DNA of 64,000 bases. Origin: Roseomonas sp. AR75. GTDB taxonomy: Bacteria; Pseudomonadota; Alphaproteobacteria; Acetobacterales; Acetobacteraceae. Below are positions 24,793 through 34,127 of the stretch, piece by piece. The DNA lies in the NCBI RefSeq assembly GCF_005222815.1, contig NZ_STGB01000005.1, positions 248,001 to 312,000 on the forward strand, written 5' to 3'. Positions within the stretch are counted from its first letter, which is position 1. Each line of letters begins with the position of its first letter. The notes under the pieces are model-generated. The model was not told the origin of the DNA and made no database searches. It was given only the letters and a program-made list of their open reading frames with translations. Both the position numbers and the translations under genes were made by a program.

Positions 24793-26667
24793 ATGACGGT
24801 CCTCGCCATCCGCAACCTGACGCTGCGCGTCGGCGGCCGCGCGCTGCTGGAAGGCGCGGACATGACGCTCGACACCGGGCGCCGCCTCGGCCTGGTCGGC
24901 AAGAACGGCGCCGGCAAGTCGACGCTGCTCAAGGCGATCATCGGCGAGATCCAGCCCGATGGCGGCGAGATCCGGCTCGCCGCGCGCGCCCGCCTCGGCC
25001 ATGTCGCGCAGGACGCGCCGGGCGGCGCGGGCAGCCTGCTCGATGCCGTCCTGGCCGCCGACACGGAACGCGCCGACCTGCTGGCCGAGCTCGAAGCCGA
25101 GCCGGACGGCCATCGCGCGGCCGAGATCCATGAACGCCTGATCGCCATCCGCGCCGATGCCGCGCCCGCGCGCGCCGCCACCATCCTGGCCGGCCTCGGC
25201 TTCGACGCGGCGGCGCAGGCGCGGCCGCTGGCCTCCTTCTCCGGCGGCTGGCGGATGCGCGTGGCGCTGGCCCGCGCGCTGTTCCTGGAGCCCGACCTGC
25301 TGCTGCTGGACGAGCCGACCAACCATCTCGACCTGGAAGCGACGATGTGGCTGGAGGGCTGGCTGACGCGCTTCCCCGGCGCGGCCATCGTGGTCAGCCA
25401 CGACCGCGGGCTGCTGGATCGCTGCGTGGACATCATCGCGCATCTGGATCGGGCGAAGATCACCACCTACCAGGGCAATTTCGAGAACTTCGTCCGGCAG
25501 AAGACCGAACGCGCCGCGCAGCAGGCCGCGGAGGCCGGCAAGATCGCGGCGCAGCGCGCACATATGCAGGCCTTCGTGGACCGCTTCCGCTACAAGGCCA
25601 GCAAGGCGCGGCAGGCGCAGTCGCGGCTGAAGGCGCTGGCGAAGCTGCCGCCGCTGGAGGCGGTGATCGAGGATGCACCGACGCGCTTCGCCTTCCCCGA
25701 GCCCGAGGAACTGTCGCCCCCCATCGTCGCGATCGAGCGCGCGGATGTCGGCTACGGCGGTCCGCCGGTGCTGCGCAACCTGGAGTTGCGCCTGGACCAG
25801 GATGACCGGATCGCGCTGCTCGGCGCCAATGGCAACGGCAAATCCACGCTGGCGAAGCTGCTCGCCGGGCGGCTGCCGGCGATGCGGGGCGAGATCCGCC
25901 GCGCGCCGAAGCTGCGCGTCGGCTTCTTCGCCCAGCACCAGTCCGAGGAGCTGGACCTCGCCGGCACGCCGCTGTCGCACATCCGCGCCGCGCTGCCGCG
26001 CGCGACCGAGACGCAATGCCGCGCCCATCTCGCGCGCTTCGGGCTGCAGGGGGAGAAGGCGGAGACGACGCTCGACAAATGCTCGGGCGGGGAGAAGGCG
26101 CGGCTGCTGCTGGCGCTCTGCACGCGCGACGCGCCGCATCTGCTGATCCTGGACGAGCCGACCAACCACCTCGACATCGACGCGCGGGAAGCGCTGGTGA
26201 AGGCGCTGGCGGATTTCGCCGGCGCGGTGCTGCTGATCACCCACGACCCGCATCTGGTGGAGCTGGTCGCGGACCGGCTGTGGCTGGTGGGCGACGGGAC
26301 GGTGAAGTCGTTCGAGGGCGACCTCGACGACTACCGCGCGCTGCTGGCCGAGCGCGCCCGCGCCGGCGCGCGCGACGGCGGCGCGCCGGCCGGCGGCGCG
26401 AAGGCGGCGGAACGGCGCGACCGGGCGGAAAGCCGGGAAAAGCTCGCGCCGCTGCGCCAGCGTCTGAAGGAGATCGAGAAGCAGCTCGAGCGCCTGGGCC
26501 TGGAAGCGAAGCTGATCGAGAAGCGCCTTGCCGACCCCGAGACCTATGCGAAGCGCAAGGCGGAGGACATCGCCTGGGCGACCACGCGGCGCGCAGCGAT
26601 CGCGAAAGAAAATTCCGTACTCGAGGAGGAATGGCTCGCGCTGTCCGAGCGCCTCGACACCGCGTGA
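24793..26667 (+). CDS. ABC-F family ATPase (YheS/Uup-like)
   Basis: A soluble 624-residue protein with two ATP-binding cassettes and no membrane segments. Cassette one: Walker A GKNGAGKST (~36-44), signature SFSGGWRMR, Walker B LLLDEPTNHLD. Cassette two: GANGNGKST, signature KCSGGEKAR, LILDEPTNHLD. Between them is the P-site tRNA-interaction linker with a KASKARQAQSR coil; after cassette two an Ala/Arg-rich tail with coiled coil (LKEIEKQLERLGLEAK). ABC-F proteins act on ribosomes; length and tail resemble YheS. A GGGGG tract precedes the ATG by ~4 bases. Confidence 0.88.
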   Translation: MTVLAIRNLTLRVGGRALLEGADMTLDTGRRLGLVGKNGAGKSTLLKAIIGEIQPDGGEIRLAARARLGHVAQDAPGGAGSLLDAVLAADTERADLLAELEAEPDGHRAAEIHERLIAIRADAAPARAATILAGLGFDAAAQARPLASFSGGWRMRVALARALFLEPDLLLLDEPTNHLDLEATMWLEGWLTRFPGAAIVVSHDRGLLDRCVDIIAHLDRAKITTYQGNFENFVRQKTERAAQQAAEAGKIAAQRAHMQAFVDRFRYKASKARQAQSRLKALAKLPPLEAVIEDAPTRFAFPEPEELSPPIVAIERADVGYGGPPVLRNLELRLDQDDRIALLGANGNGKSTLAKLLAGRLPAMRGEIRRAPKLRVGFFAQHQSEELDLAGTPLSHIRAALPRATETQCRAHLARFGLQGEKAETTLDKCSGGEKARLLLALCTRDAPHLLILDEPTNHLDIDAREALVKALADFAGAVLLITHDPHLVELVADRLWLVGDGTVKSFEGDLDDYRALLAERARAGARDGGAPAGGAKAAERRDRAESREKLAPLRQRLKEIEKQLERLGLEAKLIEKRLADPETYAKRKAEDIAWATTRRAAIAKENSVLEEEWLALSERLDTA

Positions 26668-26739
26668 GGATCACGAGCTTGCGAGAAGCCGACGCCGAGC
26701 TTCTGCGCAGGGCGCCACCCGCGTAACGCTTCCCCCCGA

Positions 26740-26759
26740 GGGGCCTGCCTGACGGCCCC
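26740..26759 (+). terminator. GC hairpin between the ABC-F gene and the hybrid kinase
   Basis: GGGGCC (26740-26745) pairs with GGCCCC (26754-26759) around an 8-base loop. There is no U run after it. It ends one base before the kinase Shine-Dalgarno GGGAGGTG (26761-26767), so it might instead influence translation of the kinase. Either role is inferred. Confidence 0.35.
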
Positions 26760-26770
26760 CGGGAGGTGTC

Positions 26771-29302
26771 TTGGCCACGCATCGGGTGAGCACGGCGCTG
26801 CTCGGCCTCGTCGCGCTGTTCCTCGCCGTGATGGCGTGGATGCGCGTCTCCGCCCTGCAGGAAGAGCGCGCCATGGCCCTTGCGCGCGCCGAGAGCGACA
26901 TGCGGAGCCTCGCCCGCGTGGCGGAGCAGTATGCCCAGCGCGTGTTCGACGGCTCCGAGATGATCGCTGAACAGGTTGCCGCGCGCGTGGCCGAGCGCGG
27001 CGGCGCGGCGACGCTGCGCGGCGACGTCGGCATGCATCACTGGCTGCTCGAATTGTCGCAGCGCTCGGCGGGCGACTACCTGCTGGTGGTGGATCGTCAC
27101 GGCATGCCGATGGCGACCTCCTACGGCCATCCCGCGCCGGCGGTCGATCTCTCCGATCGCGGCTGGTTCCGCGCGCACCGGGACGGCGCCGAGACCCATG
27201 TCGGGGAGGCGCTGCACAGCCGCATCACCGACGAGATTCTCTTCACCTACAGCCGCATCCTGCGCACGCCCGACGGCATGTTCGACGGCGCGGTGCAGGT
27301 CGCCGCGCGGGCCGGCTTCTTCGAGGCGCCGGGGCTTGCCGAGGAATTCGGCCGGGGCCTCGCCATCGGCCTCTATGACAGTGCCGGACGCGTCCTGGCG
27401 CGCACCGGCCTCCGGGCGGACCAGCTCGCCACCACCCTGCAGGGAAGCGTGCTCGGCGCGGCGGTGGCAGGACCGGCACGGGAAGGCCTGCTGCGCGGCA
27501 CCGTGCCGTTCGACGGCGCGGAGCGGATCATCGCCTTCCGGCGGCTGAACGACTGGCCCGTCGTGGTCAGCGCCTCCACCCCGGTCGCCGATGCGCTGGC
27601 GGCTTGGCGCCAGTCGGTGCGATGGTCCATCGGCGTGCTGGGCAGCCTCGGCCTCGGCCTGGTGCTGCTCTCGGCGCTGGCGATCCGCATGGCCAGCGCC
27701 GAGGCACGGGCGCGCGCCGAGCTCGCCACCGCCAATGCCGCGCTGCGGGAGGCCGCGGCCGGGCTGGAGGCGCGGGTGGACTCCCGCACGCGCGACCTCG
27801 CCGCCAGCGAGACGCGCTTCCGCGTGATCTTCGGCAGCGCCTTCCAGCTCATGGCGCTGCTCGACCGCGACGGCACGGTGCTGGAGATCAACGGCACCGC
27901 GCTCGGCTTCCTCGGCCTGCCGCGGGGCGCGGTGGTGGGCCGGCACATCTCCGCCCTGCCAGGCTGGCACGATGGGGCGACGCGCGACAGGCTGAAGGAG
28001 GCGCTGCGGGACGCGGCCGCCGGCAGCCCGGTCCGTGCCGAGATGACGGCGCGCAGCGGCGATGGCCGGATTGCGCCGATCGAGGTCTCGCTCCGCCCCG
28101 TCTCGGGTGCAGATGGCCGCGTCGCCTGGCTGGTGGCCGAGGCGCATGACCTGACGGAGCTGAAGGCCGCCGAGAATCGGCTGCACGAATCCCGCAAGAT
28201 GGAGGCCCTCGGCCAGCTCACCGGCGGCGTCGCGCATGATTTCAACAACCTTCTGATGGTGGTGCTCGGCAACCTCGCTTTGTTGCGCAAGCGCCTGCCC
28301 GCGGAGCCGCAACTCCGGCGCCTGCTGGACGGCGCGCAGAAGGGCGCCGAGCGCGGCGCGACGCTCACGGCGCGCATGCTGGCCTTCGCGCGGCGGCAGG
28401 AGTTGCGGCCGCGGCCGGTGGAGCTCGCCGCGCTGGTCGGCGGCATGCTGCCGCTGCTGGAGCGCTCCGCCGGGCCGAAGGCACGGCTGGAGCTGGACCT
28501 GCCGGAGGGCCTGCCGCCGGCGCTGGCGGATGCCAACCAGCTCGAACTCGCGCTGATGAACCTTGTGGTGAATGCACGCGACGCGATGCCGGAGGGCGGC
28601 GCCATCGCGATCTCGGCCGAGCCGGTGGAGGCCCCCGCGGCGACGATGCCGGCGGGATTGCTGCCCGGCCGCTACCTGCGGCTGGTGGTGCGCGACGAGG
28701 GGGTGGGCATGGACGCGGCCACGCTCGGCCGCGCCACCGAGCCCTTCTTCACCACCAAGGGCGTGGGCGAAGGCTCGGGCCTCGGCCTGTCCATGGTGCA
28801 TGGCCTGGCGCAGCAATCCGGCGGCGGTCTGCTGCTGGCCAGCCGGCGCGGCGGCGGCACCCGGGTGGAGATCTGGCTGCCCCGCGCCGAGGTGGCGGCG
28901 GAGCCGGCCCCGCCGCCGCCCAGGCCCGCCCCGCCGGCGCCGCCGCGCCGGGTGCTGGTGGTGGACGACGACCCGCTGGTCGCCGCGGGCACGGCGATGA
29001 TGCTGGAGGATCTCGGCCACAGCACCGTCGTCGCCGCCTCGGCGGAGGAGGCGCTGCGGCGCCTGGCGCAGGATGCCGAGGTCGCGCTGGTGCTGACCGA
29101 CCACCTCATGCCCGGCATGACCGGCCTCGAACTGGCGGAGCGGCTGCGCCGTGACAGGCCGAGACTGCCGGTCGCGCTGGCCACAGGCCAGGCCGAAGCG
29201 CCCGGCGAGGCGGTCGCCTGGCTGCCACGCCTGGCCAAGCCCTATCGGCAGGAGGAGCTGGATGCGCTGGTGCGCCGCCTCACCTGCGCCGCCGCTGCCT
29301 GA
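26771..29302 (+). CDS. Hybrid sensor histidine kinase/response regulator (dCache-PAS-HisKA-HATPase-REC)
   Basis: The start is TTG at 26771, supported by GGGAGGTG just upstream. Of 843 residues: membrane segment ~8-25, a periplasmic sensor of ~245 residues of the double Cache type (DYLLVVDRHGMPMATS, DEILFTYSRILR), membrane segment ~283-305, PAS ~345-455, HisKA with phospho-accepting His489 in GGVAHDFNN, HATPase with N-box NLVVNARDAMPEGG and G boxes DEGVGMD and GEGSGLGLS, a Pro-rich linker, then a receiver with DDD, Asp777 in TDHLMPG and Lys in LAKPY. All catalytic residues are present. No partner regulator is adjacent; output is unknown. Confidence 0.92.
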   Translation: MATHRVSTALLGLVALFLAVMAWMRVSALQEERAMALARAESDMRSLARVAEQYAQRVFDGSEMIAEQVAARVAERGGAATLRGDVGMHHWLLELSQRSAGDYLLVVDRHGMPMATSYGHPAPAVDLSDRGWFRAHRDGAETHVGEALHSRITDEILFTYSRILRTPDGMFDGAVQVAARAGFFEAPGLAEEFGRGLAIGLYDSAGRVLARTGLRADQLATTLQGSVLGAAVAGPAREGLLRGTVPFDGAERIIAFRRLNDWPVVVSASTPVADALAAWRQSVRWSIGVLGSLGLGLVLLSALAIRMASAEARARAELATANAALREAAAGLEARVDSRTRDLAASETRFRVIFGSAFQLMALLDRDGTVLEINGTALGFLGLPRGAVVGRHISALPGWHDGATRDRLKEALRDAAAGSPVRAEMTARSGDGRIAPIEVSLRPVSGADGRVAWLVAEAHDLTELKAAENRLHESRKMEALGQLTGGVAHDFNNLLMVVLGNLALLRKRLPAEPQLRRLLDGAQKGAERGATLTARMLAFARRQELRPRPVELAALVGGMLPLLERSAGPKARLELDLPEGLPPALADANQLELALMNLVVNARDAMPEGGAIAISAEPVEAPAATMPAGLLPGRYLRLVVRDEGVGMDAATLGRATEPFFTTKGVGEGSGLGLSMVHGLAQQSGGGLLLASRRGGGTRVEIWLPRAEVAAEPAPPPPRPAPPAPPRRVLVVDDDPLVAAGTAMMLEDLGHSTVVAASAEEALRRLAQDAEVALVLTDHLMPGMTGLELAERLRRDRPRLPVALATGQAEAPGEAVAWLPRLAKPYRQEELDALVRRLTCAAAA

Positions 29303-29439
29303 CCGGCACGACATGACGCCGACACATTCCGCCCTTGCCTGAACAGGCCTTCATGATGTCCCATGGGGTGGGGAAGCCGAAGCGCGATCAATCACCAGGC
29401 TAGGACTGGTCCGTCGCGGACTTCCCCGTGGGAAGCGGG

Positions 29440-31695
29440 ATGTCGGACGAGAACAGCACGCGCCGGCCGGTCCGGGTCCTTCACGTCCTGAAGTACTACC
29501 GGCCCGACTTCACCGGCGAAGGCGTCTTCCTGGAACGGTCGAGCGCCGTGATGCAGGAGCTTGCGCCCGACATCGAGCATGAGCTTCTGGTCACGCACAC
29601 CGCGGCGCCGGCCGATCCGGCGGCCGGGGTTGCCTGCTCCACGCTCAGGCGGATCACCTATCTCTCGCGCGGCGGGTTCAACGGCATCGCGCTGCTGTGG
29701 TGGATGCTGACCAACCTGCGCCGCTTCCACACCGTGCATGTGCGGACCCATGCGGACTGGTATTTCGGCAGCTACCTCCTGGCGCGGCTGTTCGGCTGCC
29801 GCCTGGTGCTGTCGGCGACGCTGGACGACAGCCTGCCGGTGCTGGTCGCGCAGTACCGGCCGAGCCTCAGGCCGCTGGCGCGGCGCGGCTTCGGCCTGTT
29901 CCACGCCTATGTCGGCATCAGTCCGAAGCTGCACTCGGAGACGCGCGCGATGGCGCCGGCCGAACGGTGCCACCTGATTCCCTGCGGCATCACGACGCCG
30001 GCGCAGCCGGCGGCGACCCGCGCCCGGCTGCGCACGGAGATCGGCGCCGGCGCGCTGGACCCGGTGCTGCTCTTCGTCGGCGGGCTGGTGCCGCGCAAGG
30101 ACCCGCTGCTGCTGATCGAGGCGCTGCCGCGGCTGCGCGCGGCGCATCCCCGGCTGCGTCTGGCGCTGGTCGGGCCGGAACTCGATCCCGGCTACGCCGC
30201 CGAACTGCGTGCGACCGCGGCGCGGCTCGGCGTGGCGGAGGCGGTGGTCTTCGCCGGGGAGCGGCTGGACCCGCATCCCTGGTTCGCCGCCGCCGACATC
30301 CTGGTTTTCGCCTCCCGCCTGGAGGGCTTCGGCACGGTGGTGCCGGAGGCGATGGCGCATGGGCTGCCGGTGGTGGCGCGCCGGCTGCCCGGGGTGAACG
30401 ACGATTTCGTGCTGCAGGGCCGCACCGGCTTCCTGTTCGACGATGCCGAAGGCTTCGCTGCCGCCACGCTCGACCTCCTCGCCTCGGCGCCGCTGCGACG
30501 GCGCATCGGCGCCGCGGCGCGCGACCTCGCGCGCCGCCGCTTCGACATGCGCGCCATCGCGCGACGCTGGCTCGACGTGTACGGCCTCGGCGCGCATGCC
30601 GATGCCGCCCCCGCCGCTTCCCTGCCGGAGACGGGCATGGGCTGCACCGCCTCGGTCATCGACCGGCGGTTCCACCAGCCGGTGGCCCGCCCGCCCGGCG
30701 AGGTGCCGCTGCTGCTGACCACCGTGGACGCCGAGGAGAGCTTCGACTGGTCGCGGCCCTTCTCGCGCGATGCCGCGGATGTCCGGGCCATGGCCAGGCT
30801 GCACCTGGCGCACCGGGTGTTCGACCGGCACGGCGTGGTGCCGACTTACCTGGCGGACTACCCCGTTGTCGCGCAGGAGGAAGGCTGCGCGCCGCTGCGC
30901 GAATTGCTGCGGGACGGGCGCTGCGACATCGGCGCGCAGCTCCACCCCTGGGTGAACCCGCCCTTCCTCGAGGAGGTGACCGGCCACAACAGCTATGCCG
31001 GCAACCTGCCCGCCGCGCTGGAATACGAGAAGGCACGCCGCCTGACGGAGGCGATCCAGGACAGGCTTGGCGTGCAGCCCCGCATCTTCCGCGCCGGGCG
31101 TTATGGCGCCGGGCGGCGCACCGCGGACGTGCTGAAGCGGCTGGGCTACCTGGCCGACAGCAGCCTGCCCGTCTGCTGGCCGCCCGAAGGCACCGAATGG
31201 ACGCGCGGCGACTGGCCGCATTGCGCCCGGCCGCACTGGCTGGACCGCGAGCGGCGGCTGATGGAGATCCCGGTCTCGGCGGCCCTGGTCGGGCGGCTCG
31301 CGACGCGCTACGGGACGCGACTCGCGCCGATCGCCTATGGCGGGTCGGGCCAGCGGGCGCTCGGCGCGGGGCTCGCCCGGCTGGGCCTGCTGGAGCGGAT
31401 CCGGCTCAGCCCGGAAGGCATCACGACCGAGGAGGCGCGGCGGCTGGTGCGTCACATGCTCGCGCAGGGCCACGGGATCTTCGTCCTGACCTACCATTCC
31501 CCCTCGCTCGAACCCGGCAATACGCCGTATACGCGGCGCGAGGAGGATGTCGGCCGACTTCTCGAATGGCTCGACGATTTCTACACCTTCTTCCGCGAGG
31601 AGGTGGGGGGCCGGCCGGCCCGCTGGGAGGAGATCCGCTTCGGCCGCCCCATGGAACCCGCCCGAGCGGCGGCCGCCCCCGTGCCGGCCGTCTGA
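29440..31695 (+). CDS. Fusion of a GT4 glycosyltransferase with a polysaccharide-deacetylase-like domain (first copy)
   Basis: Start at ATG 29440 (GGAAG 4 bases upstream; GTG 29428 also possible) gives 751 residues. Residues ~10-390 are a GT-B fold glycosyltransferase of family 4: VLLFVGGLVPRKDPLLLIEAL and the donor-site EGFGTVVPEAMAHG. Residues ~420-725 resemble NodB/WalW-type deacetylases: VDAEESFDW, GAQLHPWVNPP, HNSYAGNLP, RIFRAGRYG and FVLTYHSPSLEPGNTPY. The metal His usually seen before LHPW is Gln here (QLHPW), so activity may be altered. It is 16 bases before a paralogous fusion. Role in surface polysaccharide assembly is inferred. Confidence 0.78.
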   Translation: MSDENSTRRPVRVLHVLKYYRPDFTGEGVFLERSSAVMQELAPDIEHELLVTHTAAPADPAAGVACSTLRRITYLSRGGFNGIALLWWMLTNLRRFHTVHVRTHADWYFGSYLLARLFGCRLVLSATLDDSLPVLVAQYRPSLRPLARRGFGLFHAYVGISPKLHSETRAMAPAERCHLIPCGITTPAQPAATRARLRTEIGAGALDPVLLFVGGLVPRKDPLLLIEALPRLRAAHPRLRLALVGPELDPGYAAELRATAARLGVAEAVVFAGERLDPHPWFAAADILVFASRLEGFGTVVPEAMAHGLPVVARRLPGVNDDFVLQGRTGFLFDDAEGFAAATLDLLASAPLRRRIGAAARDLARRRFDMRAIARRWLDVYGLGAHADAAPAASLPETGMGCTASVIDRRFHQPVARPPGEVPLLLTTVDAEESFDWSRPFSRDAADVRAMARLHLAHRVFDRHGVVPTYLADYPVVAQEEGCAPLRELLRDGRCDIGAQLHPWVNPPFLEEVTGHNSYAGNLPAALEYEKARRLTEAIQDRLGVQPRIFRAGRYGAGRRTADVLKRLGYLADSSLPVCWPPEGTEWTRGDWPHCARPHWLDRERRLMEIPVSAALVGRLATRYGTRLAPIAYGGSGQRALGAGLARLGLLERIRLSPEGITTEEARRLVRHMLAQGHGIFVLTYHSPSLEPGNTPYTRREEDVGRLLEWLDDFYTFFREEVGGRPARWEEIRFGRPMEPARAAAAPVPAV

Positions 31696-31711
31696 GCAGT
31701 CGCAGAGGACG

Positions 31712-33973
31712 ATGCCCGAGAGCCCTGCCTACCCGATCCTTCCTGCCAGCGCGGCCGGCGCCGAGGGCGGCCGCCCGCTGCGCGTGCTGCATGTCTACCG
31801 GCGGTTCCATCCGGACTACACGGGCGACGGCATCTACTACACGCGGCTGATCCCGCATCTCGAAGCGCGCGGCATCGCGAACGAGGTGCTGGCCTATGAG
31901 ACCGTGACGCCGGACGGCGTGGAGACCGGCGCGGTCGAGGGCATCCCCGTCCACTACCTGGCCAACCGCTATGGCGAGGCGTCGGAGATCGCGCTGTTGC
32001 GCTGGCTCGCCGCCCATCTCGACCGCTTCGACCTGGTGCATCTGCATGCCCATGTGAGCCGGTCATTCCTGGCCTATGCCTTCGCCCGGGCACGCGGCAG
32101 GCCGGTGCTGTTCTCCTGCACGCTGGACGACAGCCCGACCCAGCTGCTGGCCGAATACAAGCGGCGCAACCGGCCGCTGGTGCGGCTGCTGATGCGCAGC
32201 ATCAGCACCTTCGTCGTGATCAGCCCGCACCTGCTGCGCCGGTCACTGGAGACGGTGCCGCCGTCCCGTCTCGCCTTCATCCCGCAGGGCGTGGCGCTCG
32301 ACTTCGCGCCGGTCACGCCGGAGGACCGTGCCGGGGCGCGCGAGGCGCTCGGCCTGGCGGCCGAGGACATGGTGCTGCTCAATGTCGGCTCCGTCTCCCG
32401 CCGCAAGAACATCGCCTTCCTGGTGGAGGCGCTGGCGCGCATCCCCGATCCCGCGGTGAAGCTCGCCGTGGTCGGCCCGCTGCTGGAGGACGATTACGTC
32501 GCGGAGATCCGCGCCATCATGGCGCGCGAGGGGATCGAGGACCGGGTGATCCTGGCCGGCTTCCGCAACGACGCGGCGCGCTGGTTCACCGCGGCCGACG
32601 CCTTCGTCTTCGCCTCCACCGCCGAGGGCTTCCCGAACGTGTATCTCGAGGCGATGGCGCGCAGCGTGCCGATCGTCAGCACCTTCCTGCCGGGCCTGAC
32701 CGACTTCATCATCGACCAGGGCCGCGCCGGCTTCATGGCCGCCGATGCCGATCAGTTCGTCGCCGCGATCCGCCACCTGCGCGCCGATCCCGGCCTGCGC
32801 GCCAGCATGGGCGAGGCGCATCGCGGCTTCGCCGAGCGCAACCTGGAGCTCGGCACGGTCGCCGCGCGCTACGCCGCGCTGTATCGCCGGGGCGAGGCCG
32901 GGCCGGTGCCGGCGCCGCTGCCCGACCTGCGCGTCAGCTTCACCCGGCGGCTGAGCGAAGGCCCGGCGGCGCTGGGGCTGGAGGAGTTCGACACGCCGCC
33001 GGACTGGCAGCCGCTGCTGCAGGTGGTGATCGATACCGAGGCGCATTTCGACTGGCACAAGGGCATCGCCACCGATTTCGGGGAGGTCTCCTCGATCACC
33101 GGGATGGAGGCGAGCTTCGACGTCTTCCGCAAGCACGGCGTGAAGCCGGCGCTGCTGATCGACCATCCCATCGCGACGCAGGAAGTGAGCCAGCGCATCA
33201 TCGCCAAGCTCGCCGCGGAAGGCTGCGAGGTCGGCGTGCATCTGCATCCCTGGACCACGCCGCCGATCGTCGAGATCAAGGACGACTGGCATTCCTTCTC
33301 GGGCAATCTCGGCACCTGGCTAGAACGGGCGAAGCTGATCACCCTGACGGAGCGCGTCGCCGAACTGATCGGCGAACGCCCGAAGCTGTTCAAGGCGGGG
33401 CGCTACGGGCTCAGCCCCAACACCTTCGACACGATCGAGGATCTCGGCTTCGAGACCGACCTCAGCATCTGCCCCTGGTACGACTACAGCCATCTCGGCG
33501 GGCCGGATTTCTCGCGGTTCACGTCCCGCCCCGGCTGGTTCGGGCGCACGCGGCGCCTGCTGTCCCTGCCCACCACCGCAGCCCCGCTGGGCTGGCTCGG
33601 CCGCCGGCCCGATCCGGTGCTGCGGGCGATCCAGAGCCCGCTCGGGCGGCGGCTGCGCCTGGCCCGGGTGGCGCAGCGCGTCAACGCCTTCGTGCCGCGC
33701 CGCCTCTCGCCGGAAGGCTGCGAGCTGGCGGACATGCGGGCGGTCACCTGGCGGCTGCGGCAGGACAAGCTCGGCGTGTTCACCCTCAGCCTGCACAGCC
33801 CGACGCTGCAGGTGGGCAACACGCCCTATGTGCGCTCGGAAGCCGAGTTGCAGGCGCTGCTGCGGGACCTGGACGGGTTCCTGACCTTCTTCCGCGACGA
33901 GATCGGCGGCGCCTTCACCACCCCCTCCGCGCTGCACGCGCGCCTCGCCACGCTGCCGGCCGGGCGGCGCTGA
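31712..33973 (+). CDS. Fusion of a GT4 glycosyltransferase with a polysaccharide-deacetylase-like domain (second copy)
   Basis: The ATG at 31712 has GAGGAC upstream and gives 753 residues. It is a paralogue of the previous protein along its full length. GT4 part (residues ~25-400): LNVGSVSRRKNIAFLVEAL and EGFPNVYLEAMARS. Deacetylase part (~430-745): IDTEAHFDWHKG, GVHLHPWTTPPIVE, HSFSGNLGTW, KLFKAGRYGLSP, FTLSLHSPTLQVGNTPYV. Unlike copy one it keeps the His of HLHPW, so this copy has the better-preserved metal site. The open frame reaches to 31547, but that part overlaps copy one and lacks domain features. Cotranscription with copy one is likely. Confidence 0.78.
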   Translation: MPESPAYPILPASAAGAEGGRPLRVLHVYRRFHPDYTGDGIYYTRLIPHLEARGIANEVLAYETVTPDGVETGAVEGIPVHYLANRYGEASEIALLRWLAAHLDRFDLVHLHAHVSRSFLAYAFARARGRPVLFSCTLDDSPTQLLAEYKRRNRPLVRLLMRSISTFVVISPHLLRRSLETVPPSRLAFIPQGVALDFAPVTPEDRAGAREALGLAAEDMVLLNVGSVSRRKNIAFLVEALARIPDPAVKLAVVGPLLEDDYVAEIRAIMAREGIEDRVILAGFRNDAARWFTAADAFVFASTAEGFPNVYLEAMARSVPIVSTFLPGLTDFIIDQGRAGFMAADADQFVAAIRHLRADPGLRASMGEAHRGFAERNLELGTVAARYAALYRRGEAGPVPAPLPDLRVSFTRRLSEGPAALGLEEFDTPPDWQPLLQVVIDTEAHFDWHKGIATDFGEVSSITGMEASFDVFRKHGVKPALLIDHPIATQEVSQRIIAKLAAEGCEVGVHLHPWTTPPIVEIKDDWHSFSGNLGTWLERAKLITLTERVAELIGERPKLFKAGRYGLSPNTFDTIEDLGFETDLSICPWYDYSHLGGPDFSRFTSRPGWFGRTRRLLSLPTTAAPLGWLGRRPDPVLRAIQSPLGRRLRLARVAQRVNAFVPRRLSPEGCELADMRAVTWRLRQDKLGVFTLSLHSPTLQVGNTPYVRSEAELQALLRDLDGFLTFFRDEIGGAFTTPSALHARLATLPAGRR

Positions 33974-33990
33974 AGGCGGCTCGGTCTGGC

Positions 33991-34102
33991 GCACGAAGGG
34001 ATCGCCTTCGTGCCTCAGACGCCGGCGCGCGCCTCCGCGCGCTTGGCTTCGCCGCACGCGCGGCGGCGCCCATTCGGGCGCTCGGCCGCCTCACGGCGGC
34101 CG
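33991..34102. terminator. Cluster of three hairpins at the convergent end of two glycosyltransferase genes
   Basis: Three perfect stems lie in a row: GCACGAAGG/CCTTCGTGC (33991-33999 and 34005-34013), GCGCGCG/CGCGCGC around CCTC (about 34025-34042) and CGGCCGCC/GGCGGCCG around TCAC (34083-34102). None has a U tract. They fit a two-way transcription barrier between the fusion gene (+) and the GT2 gene (-). Confidence 0.5.
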
Positions 34103-34127
34103 CAGGTCGGAACGTCGTGCCTCGCCA

